DNA of 64,000 nt. It comes from Pedobacter westerhofensis. Lineage in GTDB: Bacteria > Bacteroidota > Bacteroidia > Sphingobacteriales > Sphingobacteriaceae. A model generated the notes under the pieces. It saw only the letters and a list, made by a program, of their open reading frames with translations. It searched no databases and was not told the DNA's origin. This document shows, piece by piece, positions 44,738 to 53,366 of the stretch. The stretch spans positions 124,001-188,000 of the forward strand of contig NZ_FXTN01000010.1 of NCBI RefSeq assembly GCF_900182595.1, read 5' to 3'. Each line of letters opens with the position of its first letter. Within the stretch, counting starts at the first letter, position 1. A program made the translations under genes and the position numbers.

Positions 44738-44753
44738 AGTGATGTACATCACA
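44738..44753. promoter_or_regulatory. CRP-like site 1 before the DJ-1/PfpI gene
   Basis: AGTGATGTACATCACA fits the half-site pattern TGTGA-N6-TCACA with one mismatch. The inner GTGATGTACATCAC is a perfect 14-bp palindrome. Confidence 0.55.
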
Positions 44754-44774
44754 ATTATGCACAACCATTTTAAA

Positions 44775-44790
44775 TGTGATTTACATCACG
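44775..44790. promoter_or_regulatory. CRP-like site 2 before the DJ-1/PfpI gene
   Basis: TGTGATTTACATCACG fits TGTGA-N6-TCACA with one mismatch, centred 37 bp from site 1. A TTTG at 44817-44820 may be part of a -7 box, which would place this site near -42. Confidence 0.55.
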
Positions 44791-44907
44791 ATTCTTTCAT
44801 TTCCAATACCTGCACCTTTGACATGTCAACTAACAAATACTATTAACAAGAGACAGAGCAATGGCCCTTTTGAAATAATAGAATTAACAAATTAAAATTA
44901 AAATATC

Positions 44908-45579
44908 ATGTCAAAAAAAATCTTATTTATCGTTTCCAATACCAAGGTGATTGGACCAAAAAACAGAAAAACAGGCGTATTTCTTGATGAAGTAGCCCAC
45001 CCTTATGTTGAGTTTGATGATGCAGGTTATCAAATAGATTTTGCAAGTATTACCGGAGAAGTTCCGGCCCTGGATAATATGGAAGCACAAGATGAGGCCT
45101 CCAATGCAAGGTTCCTTCAGGAAGGCGGATGGGCCAAAATGCAAAACAACCGTAAACTTGAGGATGTAGATGCGGGTACTTACGATGCTATTTTTGTTCC
45201 GGGAGGTTTGGCGCCAATGGTAGATATGCCAGAAAATGCCTTGTTGAAAAAAGTAATTGCAGAAACCTATGAAAGGAACGCTGTTGTTGGTGCAGTATGT
45301 CATGGACCAGTATCACTGCTTAATGTAAAACTTAGCGACGGTACGTTCCTACTTAAAGATAAAAACATCACCTCTTTCACTAATGAAGAAGAGATTCACT
45401 ATGCAAAAGATGATGTTCCATTTTTATTGGAAAGCGCACTTACTGACCAGGGTGCTATATTTCACGCAGCAGCGGCCTGGTCTGATAACAGCATTGCGGA
45501 TGGAAACCTGATAACCGGACAGAATCCTGCATCAGCACGTGGTACTGCCCAAAAAGTAATTGCCATTTTAGAAGCCTAA
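44908..45579 (+). CDS. DJ-1/PfpI-family protein (Hsp31/type 1 glutamine amidotransferase-like)
   Basis: 223 residues. The nucleophile-elbow cysteine is in GAVCHGPVSLLN and the preceding glutamate region is YDAIFVPGGLAPMVDMPENA. TGVFLDEVAHPYVEFDDAGY near the N-terminus is typical of the Hsp31-like glyoxalase III/deglycase/chaperone subgroup. Members handle reactive aldehydes such as methylglyoxal or act as holding chaperones in the cytoplasm. The two CRP-like sites upstream suggest control by a Crp/Fnr regulator. An SDR gene follows on the same strand after 168 bp. Confidence 0.88.
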   Translation: MSKKILFIVSNTKVIGPKNRKTGVFLDEVAHPYVEFDDAGYQIDFASITGEVPALDNMEAQDEASNARFLQEGGWAKMQNNRKLEDVDAGTYDAIFVPGGLAPMVDMPENALLKKVIAETYERNAVVGAVCHGPVSLLNVKLSDGTFLLKDKNITSFTNEEEIHYAKDDVPFLLESALTDQGAIFHAAAAWSDNSIADGNLITGQNPASARGTAQKVIAILEA

Positions 45580-45622
45580 CAATTGTCATTATAACGCAGG
45601 GTCTGCACCAGTCCCCATAGGT

Positions 45623-45660
45623 TTGAAACCTGAAAGCTTTATCCAGCGATTAGGTTTCAA
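45623..45660. repeat. inverted repeat after the DJ-1/PfpI gene
   Basis: Perfect 9-bp arms TTGAAACCT / AGGTTTCAA with a 20-nt loop between the DJ-1 gene and the SDR gene. It may be a weak terminator or an operator; there is no T run. Confidence 0.4.
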
Positions 45661-45747
45661 TCTTACGTTAAAACATTAACTACCTACACACCGATAAACC
45701 GAAAGCATAATAGCTTTATCAAAATTATCACTCCAGAAATAAGCAAA

Positions 45748-46491
45748 ATGAAAAACAATATTGAAAATAAAGTAATAGTAATCACAGGGGCAAGTAGTGG
45801 CCTGGGAGAGGCAACAGCAAAACATCTTGCTGAAAAAGGAGCAATATTGGTTCTTGGTGCCAGACGTACCGATAAATTGGAACAAATCGTTAAGGATATC
45901 ACATCCAAGGGTGGTACTGCTACCTTCTTAAAAACAGATGTAATCAATAAAGCACAAGTACAGGCCCTGGTAGATATGGCAGTAAATACTTATGGAAAAA
46001 TTGATGTACTAATCAATAATGCGGGAATCATGCCTATCGCGCCAATGTCTGAGGTTAGAACAGATGAGTGGGATAATATGATTGATATCAATATCAAGGG
46101 TGTCCTTTATGGAATAGCCGCCGCATTACCTATATTTCAAAAACAGGAATCCGGTCACTTTATCAATCTGGGTTCTGTAGCCGGCATCAAAGTTTTTAGT
46201 CCGGGTGGTACAGTTTACAGCGGAACCAAATATGCAGTTCGCGCAATAAGTGATGGCCTGAGACACGAAATCGGTCGCAACATCCGTACAACTATTATTG
46301 AACCCGGGGCAGTAGATTCGGAATTGAAACTTAGTACAAATCATCAGGAAAGTTCAGCAGGTGTGAACGAGTTCTATAAAATGGCTATTCCCGCTGCCAG
46401 CATTGCAAGAGCTATTGCTTTCGCTATTGAACAGCCGGCGGATGTTGATATCAATGAAATTGTGATCAGGCCGACTGCTCAGGATTTTTAA
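45748..46491 (+). CDS. short-chain dehydrogenase/reductase
   Basis: 247 residues: cofactor motif TGASSGLG near residue 15, NNAG at about 90, and the catalytic Ser (LGSVAG) with YSGTK supplying Tyr and Lys. It is close to the group annotated as SDR family NADP-dependent oxidoreductases acting on serine, 3-hydroxy acids or ketones. The substrate is not determinable. It follows the DJ-1 gene and could belong to the same stress or aldehyde response. Start ATG at 45748. Confidence 0.88.
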   Translation: MKNNIENKVIVITGASSGLGEATAKHLAEKGAILVLGARRTDKLEQIVKDITSKGGTATFLKTDVINKAQVQALVDMAVNTYGKIDVLINNAGIMPIAPMSEVRTDEWDNMIDINIKGVLYGIAAALPIFQKQESGHFINLGSVAGIKVFSPGGTVYSGTKYAVRAISDGLRHEIGRNIRTTIIEPGAVDSELKLSTNHQESSAGVNEFYKMAIPAASIARAIAFAIEQPADVDINEIVIRPTAQDF

Positions 46492-46548
46492 GACCAGGAA
46501 ATTGCCTGTATAATTTAAAATACAATATACCCGCTCTATGAGACTGCA

Positions 46549-47271
46549 CTATGGATTCATTTTGACAAAAGTTTCCGCAATTATTTCGGGTGAAGCATTT
46601 CGCATTAATTCACTGAAACCAAATGTCAGTTCCTGCTTTCCCTCTTCAAGCTGTTGGAATATGGCATTAATAAAATCACTGACCGGTGGATGAATGTCAT
46701 GAAGACCTTTGCCACCGAGGTCGGTGTTCAGGGCAGGAGGAATAACTTCGATCACCTCGATCCCTTTTGGCGCAAGCAGATGGCGTAAAGAAACCGTGTA
46801 AGAATGAAAAAATGCTTTTGTGGCGCAATATACCGGCACTTTTGCCAGCTGAACAAATGCCAGTCCGGAGCTCACATTCATGATCGTACCCAATGCCGGC
46901 AAACTGCTCAGTAAAGTAGTGAGGTGAAGCGGGGCCAGAATGTTTGTTCTAATTTCTTCAGTGGCGTGAGTGTAAAAATCCGGGTCGCTGGGATTCATCC
47001 AGTTCTGCACACCTGCATTATTTACCAGCACGTTTAAATCATTGTGGTTAGTTAATAACCATTCATAAAGTGCTATTCGTTCAGATTCTTGTGAGAGATC
47101 ACAGACTTTTGTTATTACCTGCGGATGTTTCTCTGCAACATCCTGTAATACCTCTGCACGTCTGCCGCAGATGATAACCTTATTATTGTTTGCTAAAAAA
47201 CGCTCAGTTAAACCCAGGCCAATGCCGGTGGCACCTCCGGTAATCAGAATCTTATTGTTTGAAAGTTCCAT
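46549..47271 (-). CDS. short-chain dehydrogenase, DltE-like
   Basis: 240 residues with TGGATGIGLGL near residue 11, NNAGVQNW at about 86 and YCATKAF as the Tyr-X-X-X-Lys site. The C-terminal SFGFSELMRNASPE-like end (TFGFSELMRNAS) marks the DltE/YvaG-like SDR subgroup, whose reactions are mostly unknown. Convergent with the SDR gene at 45748 and followed upstream by an AraC-type gene on the same strand (82-bp gap), which may control it. Confidence 0.85.
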   Translation of the reverse strand: MELSNNKILITGGATGIGLGLTERFLANNNKVIICGRRAEVLQDVAEKHPQVITKVCDLSQESERIALYEWLLTNHNDLNVLVNNAGVQNWMNPSDPDFYTHATEEIRTNILAPLHLTTLLSSLPALGTIMNVSSGLAFVQLAKVPVYCATKAFFHSYTVSLRHLLAPKGIEVIEVIPPALNTDLGGKGLHDIHPPVSDFINAIFQQLEEGKQELTFGFSELMRNASPEIIAETFVKMNP

Positions 47272-47353
47272 ATTTCCTTTTGTTAGTTTGACAAAAGTAT
47301 CGGGATACGGTGAAGGAAAATTACCGTGGTTTCAGAATCTGAAAATTAAAAAC

Positions 47354-47710
47354 TTAAGCCTGTTTTAGGCCTAACCTGTACTGTTTTGGGCTAACGCCTA
47401 CGTACTTCTTGAAAAAACGTGTAAACCCGGAGGGATTGTAGGTAAGCCTGTACGCGATCTGTGAGATGGTCATGGGTGTGGTTTCGAGCAAACGTTTAGC
47501 CACAATAGCGAGTTTACCTTCACAGTGATGACACGGCGCCTTGCCTGTTACCTCTTTCACTGTATTGCTCAAATGAATAGGATGGATGCATAAGATCGCT
47601 GCAAAATCATAGATTTCATAAAATACTTCTTTACGTCCTGAAGCTATATCCGCGATATGCTTATCCAGTTCATTCAAAAATGCAGCAGTAATTTCTTTAG
47701 GCCTTTCCAC
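47354..47710 (-). CDS. small AraC-type DNA-binding protein
   Basis: 118 residues, GTG start at 47710 (MERPKEITAAFLNELDKHIA). The whole protein is an AraC double helix-turn-helix: first helix pair around FAAILCIHPIHLSNTVKEVT, second in MTISQIAYRLTYNPSGFTRF, then FFKKYVGVSPKQYR. No ligand-binding domain is present, so it is either a stand-alone DNA-binding protein or a shortened one; no upstream fragment is seen. It is upstream of the DltE-like SDR on the same strand and likely its regulator. Confidence 0.82.
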   Translation of the reverse strand: MERPKEITAAFLNELDKHIADIASGRKEVFYEIYDFAAILCIHPIHLSNTVKEVTGKAPCHHCEGKLAIVAKRLLETTPMTISQIAYRLTYNPSGFTRFFKKYVGVSPKQYRLGLKQA

Positions 47711-48056
47711 CCTGCAAAGTTCAAAATTCCAACCGGGTAAACAAATGAAGCGGCTAATTTTATACTGATAATTCGAATAAAAAACAAACGCTTAATCTAT
47801 CTTATGATTTCAAGTGTTGAGGTACAGCCCTTAACTATCTGCAAAAGGCTAAATCTACGTTAGGAAAGAGCAATTATAATTGTCACCTGAGAAAATATAT
47901 AAATGTTATGAGGTATAATGATTATAAAGTTACAGCAGCTGCACCGTAATAAACCCGGGCTCACAGAAGATGTGGAGGCATATCGGGATTGAATAACAGA
48001 TTGAACTGCTTCCCTTAGAGAAACAGTTCAATCTGAAGGAAAAATCTAAAATGTAA
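47711..48056. other. intergenic region with no recognised feature
   Basis: 346 bp between the AraC-type gene and the DUF6266 genes. I find no gene, terminator-like hairpin or repeat that I can support. Confidence 0.4.
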
Positions 48057-48719
48057 TTACGGCCTTACCGTAACCATGCCAAGGTACTCGGTTTCTGAAA
48101 CCAGTTTCCCATTATCAGACACCATGAATACATACCAGTACATATCATGGCCGGCATGCCAGTCAAGAAAGTCAACAGTATAGCTAAGTGCGCTCCTGCT
48201 AACGCCTGTATAATAGGTGCTGAACCTTCCGGTATTTCCGTCATAACATGCCAGGATAACCTTGTCATCCATACGTGTGCACTTCTCTGGTTCAGGCGTA
48301 AGTTCCCACCTTAGGGTTACCTTGTATCCACTTTCAGCAGATATAACCGGGTTCCATACCTGCTGGGTTTTGTGGATTGGTTTGCTGAGCTGGACTTTCG
48401 AAAGATCAAATACAGCCTGACCTTTATGAATTGTAATTGCATTTTTAAGGTGATCTGAAACAATAGCATTCCAGGGCGTAAAACCGGCCTTGCGGGGTAC
48501 CTGATATCCTATCCTGAATGCCCGTTTGGCACTTCTCAGAAAGTTGCTCACTGTCCCAAAAACATTGGTGTTTGTGATCTGCTCGTCTGAAAGTTTTTTC
48601 TTTTTCAGCTTTGATGCCTCTTTCTTCAATACAGAAATACCCCTCCATTCAGTCAGGATTACATTGTCTATTCTTCCCCTGAAATTGCCTATCATTGATG
48701 GGCTTCGCTGTGTTGCCAT
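48057..48719 (-). CDS. DUF6266 family protein (second of tandem pair)
   Basis: 220 residues. The start MATQRSPSMIGNFRGRIDNV and motifs such as SDEQITNTNVFGTVSNFLRS and RIGYQVPRKAGFTPWNAIVS match the layout of DUF6266 proteins, which are common in Pedobacter and relatives and have no known function. No signal peptide or membrane segment. Its ATG is 2 bp after the stop of the paralogue at 48722-49369, so they are cotranscribed. The early residues read like a phage-structure or beta-sandwich protein, but this is only an impression. Confidence 0.75.
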   Translation of the reverse strand: MATQRSPSMIGNFRGRIDNVILTEWRGISVLKKEASKLKKKKLSDEQITNTNVFGTVSNFLRSAKRAFRIGYQVPRKAGFTPWNAIVSDHLKNAITIHKGQAVFDLSKVQLSKPIHKTQQVWNPVISAESGYKVTLRWELTPEPEKCTRMDDKVILACYDGNTGRFSTYYTGVSRSALSYTVDFLDWHAGHDMYWYVFMVSDNGKLVSETEYLGMVTVRP

Positions 48720-48721
48720 AA

Positions 48722-49369
48722 TTACCAGATAAATCGTCCAAGATAAACACTGTTTGATACGCCTGTCTGATCATTCGTGATGAATGAGATAAACACCTCT
48801 GCTACGTACCCCTTCTTTTTCACACTTTCGAGTGAAAGTTCATCCCTACCACTGCGCCGCTTGGCCCCGCCCGTATCGCACCTTACTTCCTTCAGTTCCG
48901 GAAAATAGGCAAGCATCATCACCTGATCGCTATGATGATTCAGACCATCTTTCGTTTCGGTGCTCCATTTGAAACTGAGTCCGGTTTCTGTTAACTCCGC
49001 CGACGTATTTTTCGCAGAAAGCAAATTGCCTTTGCTCACAAGAACTTTACGCAAATTGATTTTGCGTTTGGGAGATTTTCCTGTCAGGGCAAACTTTCTG
49101 ATTTGACTGACCATCGCATTGTGCGTATTGATATACTTTTTTCGTGCTTCGGTCCTGTAACTTACGCTGATGAAGTTTTCAAAAGGCTTAACAAATTGCG
49201 AAACAACACCTGTGTCTTCCCGTACCGTCAACTGTTCAGCGCTCGGTGGTAAAGAGCTTGGTGTGTTTTTTCGCTTTGAATAAGTTCTGCCATCGGGAAG
49301 CTGGCAATAGGTAATCCCGTCAATTGTGCCTGAGTAGCCGACAAATGGGCCACTTGTAATAATTGCCAT
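48722..49369 (-). CDS. DUF6266 family protein (first of tandem pair)
   Basis: 215 residues. The start MAIITSGPFVGYSGTIDGIT with PDGRTYSKRKNTPSSLPPSA, then QFVKPFENFISVSYRTEARK and KYINTHNAMVSQIRKFALTG, follow the same pattern as the downstream paralogue, but the two sequences are only loosely alike. No signal peptide. The function is unknown. The pair is preceded by a 576-bp gap that ends in a complex inverted repeat. Confidence 0.75.
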   Translation of the reverse strand: MAIITSGPFVGYSGTIDGITYCQLPDGRTYSKRKNTPSSLPPSAEQLTVREDTGVVSQFVKPFENFISVSYRTEARKKYINTHNAMVSQIRKFALTGKSPKRKINLRKVLVSKGNLLSAKNTSAELTETGLSFKWSTETKDGLNHHSDQVMMLAYFPELKEVRCDTGGAKRRSGRDELSLESVKKKGYVAEVFISFITNDQTGVSNSVYLGRFIW

Positions 49370-49945
49370 AATTAAATGATTTAAGTGAAAAAATTAGTTA
49401 GTTATATTTTTCCGGGCCGGATCATGCAATAATCGAAATCTGCAGGCTGCTAAAAATTGTATCTTATACGGAACTTATCGCTTGACGGGTGTAAGACCCT
49501 ATTGAAAAATTACACAAAAGTAATACTAAAAATATATATTTGCAAATAATATGTAATTTTATTAACGGTGTTGAAACATATATGTTTCAGTATGTAATTA
49601 CTGGTTTGTTTTTGCCTTAAACCATGCTTCCTCCCTACACTGTTTGTCTATCGTTCGTATACTGGTTTGCTTTATAACATGTCTTTACCGTTTCAGCTCC
49701 GTATTTGCACCGTACCATGCTTACCCCATCCATACCACAACCATACTGCAACTATACCTAAGGGGTAAAGATGCAGTATGGTTGTGGTATGGATGGAGTA
49801 TTAAAGGGGTACAGAAGGTACGGTACAGGAACGGTTGTAAAACGGTACAGGATCGTTTTTGAACAAAACGATGATACATCATGCTACGAACGGGCGACGA
49901 TTGAGATACGTAAATAAGAGGTTTCTCAATACAGCCTCTGCTGTC
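49370..49945. other. long intergenic region before metE 3' end
   Basis: 576 bp. Its right half holds the nested inverted repeat at 49686-49847. I find no supported gene; the 72-codon frame at 49644-49862 crosses the repeat. Confidence 0.5.
49686..49847. repeat. large nested inverted repeat with perfect 25-bp core
   Basis: Core arms 49726-49750 and 49772-49796 pair perfectly over 25 bp around a 21-nt loop that has its own ACC/GGT pairing. Further out, TACCCC/GGGGTA, ACCGTACC/GGTACGGT (49709-49716 with 49817-49824) and TACCGTTT/AAACGGTA (49686-49693 with 49840-49847) pair in register. The whole folds into one long interrupted stem. No open frame, transposase or flanking target duplication is evident. 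Confidence 0.85.
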
Positions 49946-52252
49946 TTAAATTACATCTTCTACAGTGATCTGTTCACGCGCCATCCTGGCCGCAGCAACC
50001 ATATTTTCCAATGCTGCTTTGGTCTCCGGCCATTTACGGGTTTTCAGTCCGCAGTCTGGGTTTACCCAAAGGTTACGTGCCGGAAGCAGGTCTGCTGCTT
50101 TAGCCAATAACGAAGCCATCTCCTCAGTGCCTGGAACCCGTGGTGAGTGGATATCGTAAACACCAGGGCCAATCTCGTTTGGATATTCGAAATGTGCAAA
50201 AGCCTGGAGCAATTCCATTTGTGACCTGGAAGTCTCGATGGTGATCACATCAGCATCCATAGCGGCGATATGTTCAATGATATTATTGAACTCACTATAA
50301 CACATATGTGTGTGAATTTGAGTTTCATCCCGCACACCGCTGGCAGTGATACGGAAAGCTTTTACAGCCCAGTTAAGGTAATGCGGGTGCTTGGCTTTTC
50401 TGAGCGGAAGTCCTTCACGAATTGCGGCCTCATCAATTTGAATAATGGCAATTCCCGCTGCTTCCAGCGCGATTACCTCATCACGGATTGCAAAAGCAAT
50501 CTGGTTGGTGGTGGTTTCACGGGGCTGGTCGTCACGCACGAACGACCATTGTAAAATGGTTACAGGCCCGGTTAACATTCCTTTCATCGGTTTATCAGTT
50601 TGTGCAGCAGCAAAGGTGCTCCAGCGTACCGTCATATCAGCGGGGCGGCTTACATCACCATAGATCACCGGAGGTTTTACACAACGGCTGCCATAACTTT
50701 GTACCCATCCGTTTTTAGTAAACAGGAACCCATCCAGCTGCTCACCAAAATATTCTACCATATCATTACGCTCAAATTCACCATGAACCAGCACATCCAG
50801 GCCAATTTCTTCCTGCCAGCGGATGGTTTCAATCGTTGCCTGCTCAATGGCCTGCTCATACTGTTTAAGGCTTAATTCACCTTTCTTAAACATGGCGCGC
50901 AGCTGACGGATATCCTCTGTCTGGGGGAATGAACCAATGGTTGTTGTAGGGAAAGTCGGCAAATTGAAACGCTGCTGATGTAGGCGCTGACGGATCGGGA
51001 ATGCACTTTTGCGGGTAGCATCAGCTTCGCTGATTGCTGCAATACGTTTTTTCACCTCTTGCCTGTGTACTTTTTGTGAGGAAGCCCTGCTTTCAATAGC
51101 CGCTTTATTAGCTTCAAGTAACATAGTTTTTCCTTCTGCTATCTGACGGATCTCGTTTACTTCGGTCAGTTTTTGTTTGGCAAAAGCCATCCAGTTTCTG
51201 ATCTCGGGATCAATTGCAGTTTCCAGTTCAAGATCAATCGGGCTATGCAGCAATGAGCATGAAGGGGCAATCAGCACACGGTCGGTACCCAATTTTTCTA
51301 CTGCCTTATTGATCAGCACCAGAGATTTCGCATAATCATTCTTCCAAACGTTACGGCCATCTACTACTCCTAAAGAAAGTTTCAGGCGCTCTGGTATCAG
51401 CGCAAGCACCTCATCCAGCTGTTCTGGTGCACGTACCAAATCAATATGCAGGGCATGTACAGGAAGTGATACTGCCAGCTGTGTATTATCAAGCAAAGCT
51501 TCAAAATATGTGGCAACAAGCAGCTTGATGCCACTCACCCGGTTGGCAATGGCACGATAAGCATATTCAAAAGCTTCTTTTTCTTTTTTTGAAAGATCCA
51601 GCGCAAAACAGGGCTCGTCCAGCTGGATCCATACAGCCCCCTGCAGCCTTAAGCGGTTAATAATTTCTATGTATACAGGCACCAGTTTCTTAATCAGGTC
51701 TATACGTTCAAAGCCTTGTTCTTTCTCTTTGCCCAGCAACAAATAACTTACCGGCCCCAGCAGCACAGGTTTTGCCTTTTCTCCAAGCAGTTTTTTTGCG
51801 CTGTTATATTCGCCGAAAATAGCCTCGCTAAAAATGCGGAATTCCTGATTAGCGTTAAATTCTGGTACAATGTAGTGGTAATTGGTATCCAGCCATTTGG
51901 TCATTTCCATAGCGGTAATGTCAAGTCCATCTTTCTGATAGCCACGGGCCATTGCAAAATAAAGATCGATTTCCTGGTTGGACTTGATTTCTGATAGTAC
52001 TGCTGAATAACGATGAGGAATATTGCCCAGTAAAAAACTGGTGTCCAGTACCTGGTCGTAAAAACTGAAATCATTGCAGGGGATAAGATCGGTGCCGGCA
52101 TCCAACTGCGTGTTCCAGTTCTGTTCTTTGATGGCTTGGGCTACCTTATTGAGTTCTCTAAGATCAATTTTACCTGCCCAATATTGTTCGGAGGCTTTTT
52201 TGAGTTGTCTTTGGCTTCCGATTCGCGGGTAGCCGAGGTTTTGTGTTAACAT
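49946..52252 (-). CDS. metE: cobalamin-independent methionine synthase
   Basis: 768 residues from the ATG at 52252 (the TTG three codons upstream is rejected). MLTQNLGYPRIGSQRQLKKA is the standard MetE start. The zinc site of the C-terminal catalytic barrel is visible in IHTHMCYSEFN (His, Cys) and VNPDCGLKTRKWPE (Cys). The enzyme moves the methyl group of 5-methyltetrahydropteroyl-triglutamate to homocysteine. A cobalamin riboswitch upstream (52441-52591) should shut it off when B12 is available, so that the B12-dependent MetH can be used. An Lrp/AsnC gene is divergent. Confidence 0.97.
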   Translation of the reverse strand: MLTQNLGYPRIGSQRQLKKASEQYWAGKIDLRELNKVAQAIKEQNWNTQLDAGTDLIPCNDFSFYDQVLDTSFLLGNIPHRYSAVLSEIKSNQEIDLYFAMARGYQKDGLDITAMEMTKWLDTNYHYIVPEFNANQEFRIFSEAIFGEYNSAKKLLGEKAKPVLLGPVSYLLLGKEKEQGFERIDLIKKLVPVYIEIINRLRLQGAVWIQLDEPCFALDLSKKEKEAFEYAYRAIANRVSGIKLLVATYFEALLDNTQLAVSLPVHALHIDLVRAPEQLDEVLALIPERLKLSLGVVDGRNVWKNDYAKSLVLINKAVEKLGTDRVLIAPSCSLLHSPIDLELETAIDPEIRNWMAFAKQKLTEVNEIRQIAEGKTMLLEANKAAIESRASSQKVHRQEVKKRIAAISEADATRKSAFPIRQRLHQQRFNLPTFPTTTIGSFPQTEDIRQLRAMFKKGELSLKQYEQAIEQATIETIRWQEEIGLDVLVHGEFERNDMVEYFGEQLDGFLFTKNGWVQSYGSRCVKPPVIYGDVSRPADMTVRWSTFAAAQTDKPMKGMLTGPVTILQWSFVRDDQPRETTTNQIAFAIRDEVIALEAAGIAIIQIDEAAIREGLPLRKAKHPHYLNWAVKAFRITASGVRDETQIHTHMCYSEFNNIIEHIAAMDADVITIETSRSQMELLQAFAHFEYPNEIGPGVYDIHSPRVPGTEEMASLLAKAADLLPARNLWVNPDCGLKTRKWPETKAALENMVAAARMAREQITVEDVI

Positions 52253-52440
52253 TTCTTTCAACTTTTTAAATGGTTAATAATCATTGTAAAAAGTCCTTCA
52301 TGCTTTCAGGATACTCTGCAGCAGGAATAAAGGAAAGAAAAGTACACATGTAAGCTGCGGGAAATTAAACCCATAAGGTTTTGCCTGCATCATACGTACC
52401 AATCTGACATCAACTTCAATCGCGAAAGCATCGTCAATAC

Positions 52441-52591
52441 GAAACAGGCAGGTATCCTGACTTGTAACAGTTTTTATCAACCTTCCTTTCTTGTTTGATG
52501 GATAAAAACCTTAATGTTACTTACAGTTGCGCGACAGTCCGTGATTTGCACACGGTTCCCTTTTCATTTACAGCTAAGTAAAACCTTTTCC
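52441..52591 (-). ncRNA. cobalamin (adenosylcobalamin-type) riboswitch in the metE leader
   Basis: On the minus strand the conserved core reads GGGAACCGTGTGCAAATCAC, GGACTGTCGCGCAACTGTAA and, further on, the B12 box AGTCAGGATACCTGCC. These are the hallmark segments in the right order. The aptamer ends about 190 nt before the metE ATG. Downstream an AAACC/GGTTT hairpin could be the expression platform. In this class ligand binding usually lowers expression. Confidence 0.93.
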
Positions 52592-52643
52592 GATTGTTGA
52601 AATATGTAAAGAACTCTAATTATTACAAATCAGTAAACTGTTA

Positions 52644-52651
52644 CAAAGATA
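52644..52651 (-). promoter_or_regulatory. candidate -7 box of the metE riboswitch transcript
   Basis: TATCTTTG on the minus strand matches TAnnTTTG and lies about 53 nt before the riboswitch core. No clear TTG box is seen at the usual distance. Confidence 0.5.
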
Positions 52652-52774
52652 GATGCGCAGACGATAAAACTTGTGAAAAGATAAAAATCAGACATATCAT
52701 CTTGTTTAGAACGATAAGTCAGAAAAATACGCTTATAAATACTTACTTTCATCCCTTAAAGAGAAAATTATTCT

Positions 52775-53236
52775 ATGACAGATTTAGATGAAATCGATTT
52801 AATGCTGCTGAAGATCCTGGCAAACGATTCTAACCATACCAATAAAGAACTTGCGGCGATGGTGAACCTTTCTCCATCACCCGTTTTTGAACGCATGAAA
52901 AGACTGGAGAGCAGTGGATTTATTAAAAAGTACATTGCAATTCTGGACGCAGAAAAGTTTAACCGGGGTTTTATCGTCTTTTGTAATATCAAGCTCAAGC
53001 AGCATGACAAAAAAATAGGGCACCAGTTTGTAGAAGACATCCTTAATATTGATGAGGTTGTGGAATGTTATAACATTTCGGGGGACTATGATTTTATCCT
53101 GAAAGTATACGCCAGGGACATGAAACATTACCAGGATTTTGTGTTCAATAAACTGGGTTCTGTAGAAGGTATAGGCAGTACCCACAGTACTTTTGTGATG
53201 GCCGAGATCAAAAACACCCATAATATCAGTTTTTAA
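52775..53236 (+). CDS. Lrp/AsnC-family transcriptional regulator
   Basis: 153 residues. The N-terminal helix-turn-helix covers LLKILANDSNHTNKELAAMV and NLSPSPVFERMKRLESSGF, followed by the RAM effector domain (VVECYNISGDYDFILKVYA). Such proteins respond to amino acids and form octamers on DNA. It is divergent from metE (about 522 bp between starts, with the riboswitch in between), so it may control methionine or a related amino acid route. The target is not proven. Confidence 0.92.
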   Translation: MTDLDEIDLMLLKILANDSNHTNKELAAMVNLSPSPVFERMKRLESSGFIKKYIAILDAEKFNRGFIVFCNIKLKQHDKKIGHQFVEDILNIDEVVECYNISGDYDFILKVYARDMKHYQDFVFNKLGSVEGIGSTHSTFVMAEIKNTHNISF

Positions 53237-53266
53237 CTTGAAAGAGTTCAAATATATTTTATCTTG

Positions 53267-53364
53267 GAACGATCGGTTTATTATAGTAATTTTGTTGCAT
53301 GCCCGGCATTGGAGAATCAATATGACGGGATATTTTTTTATCTAATAAAAGAACGATCGGTTTA
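53267..53364. promoter_or_regulatory. pair of direct repeats GAACGATCGGTTTA before an AraC gene
   Basis: The 14-mer occurs at 53267-53280 and again at 53351-53364, 84 bp apart, and the second copy ends three bases before the AraC ATG at 53367. The CGATCG core is palindromic. They look like operator sites of a regulator that need not be encoded here. Confidence 0.55.
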
Positions 53365-53366
53365 AT

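Larger units (their letters stand above)
44345..44907. other. long intergenic control region before the DJ-1/PfpI gene
   Basis: 563 bp. It holds the EthD terminator and, further on, two CRP-like palindromes. Short frames here are not credible as genes. Confidence 0.5.

Noticed and set aside
49644..49862. 72-codon plus-strand frame across the nested inverted repeat
   Set aside because: It is produced by the repeat, has no similarity to known proteins and poor composition.
52298..52480. 60-codon minus-strand frame in the metE leader
   Set aside because: It starts within the riboswitch and its composition follows the structured RNA, so it is not credible as a gene.
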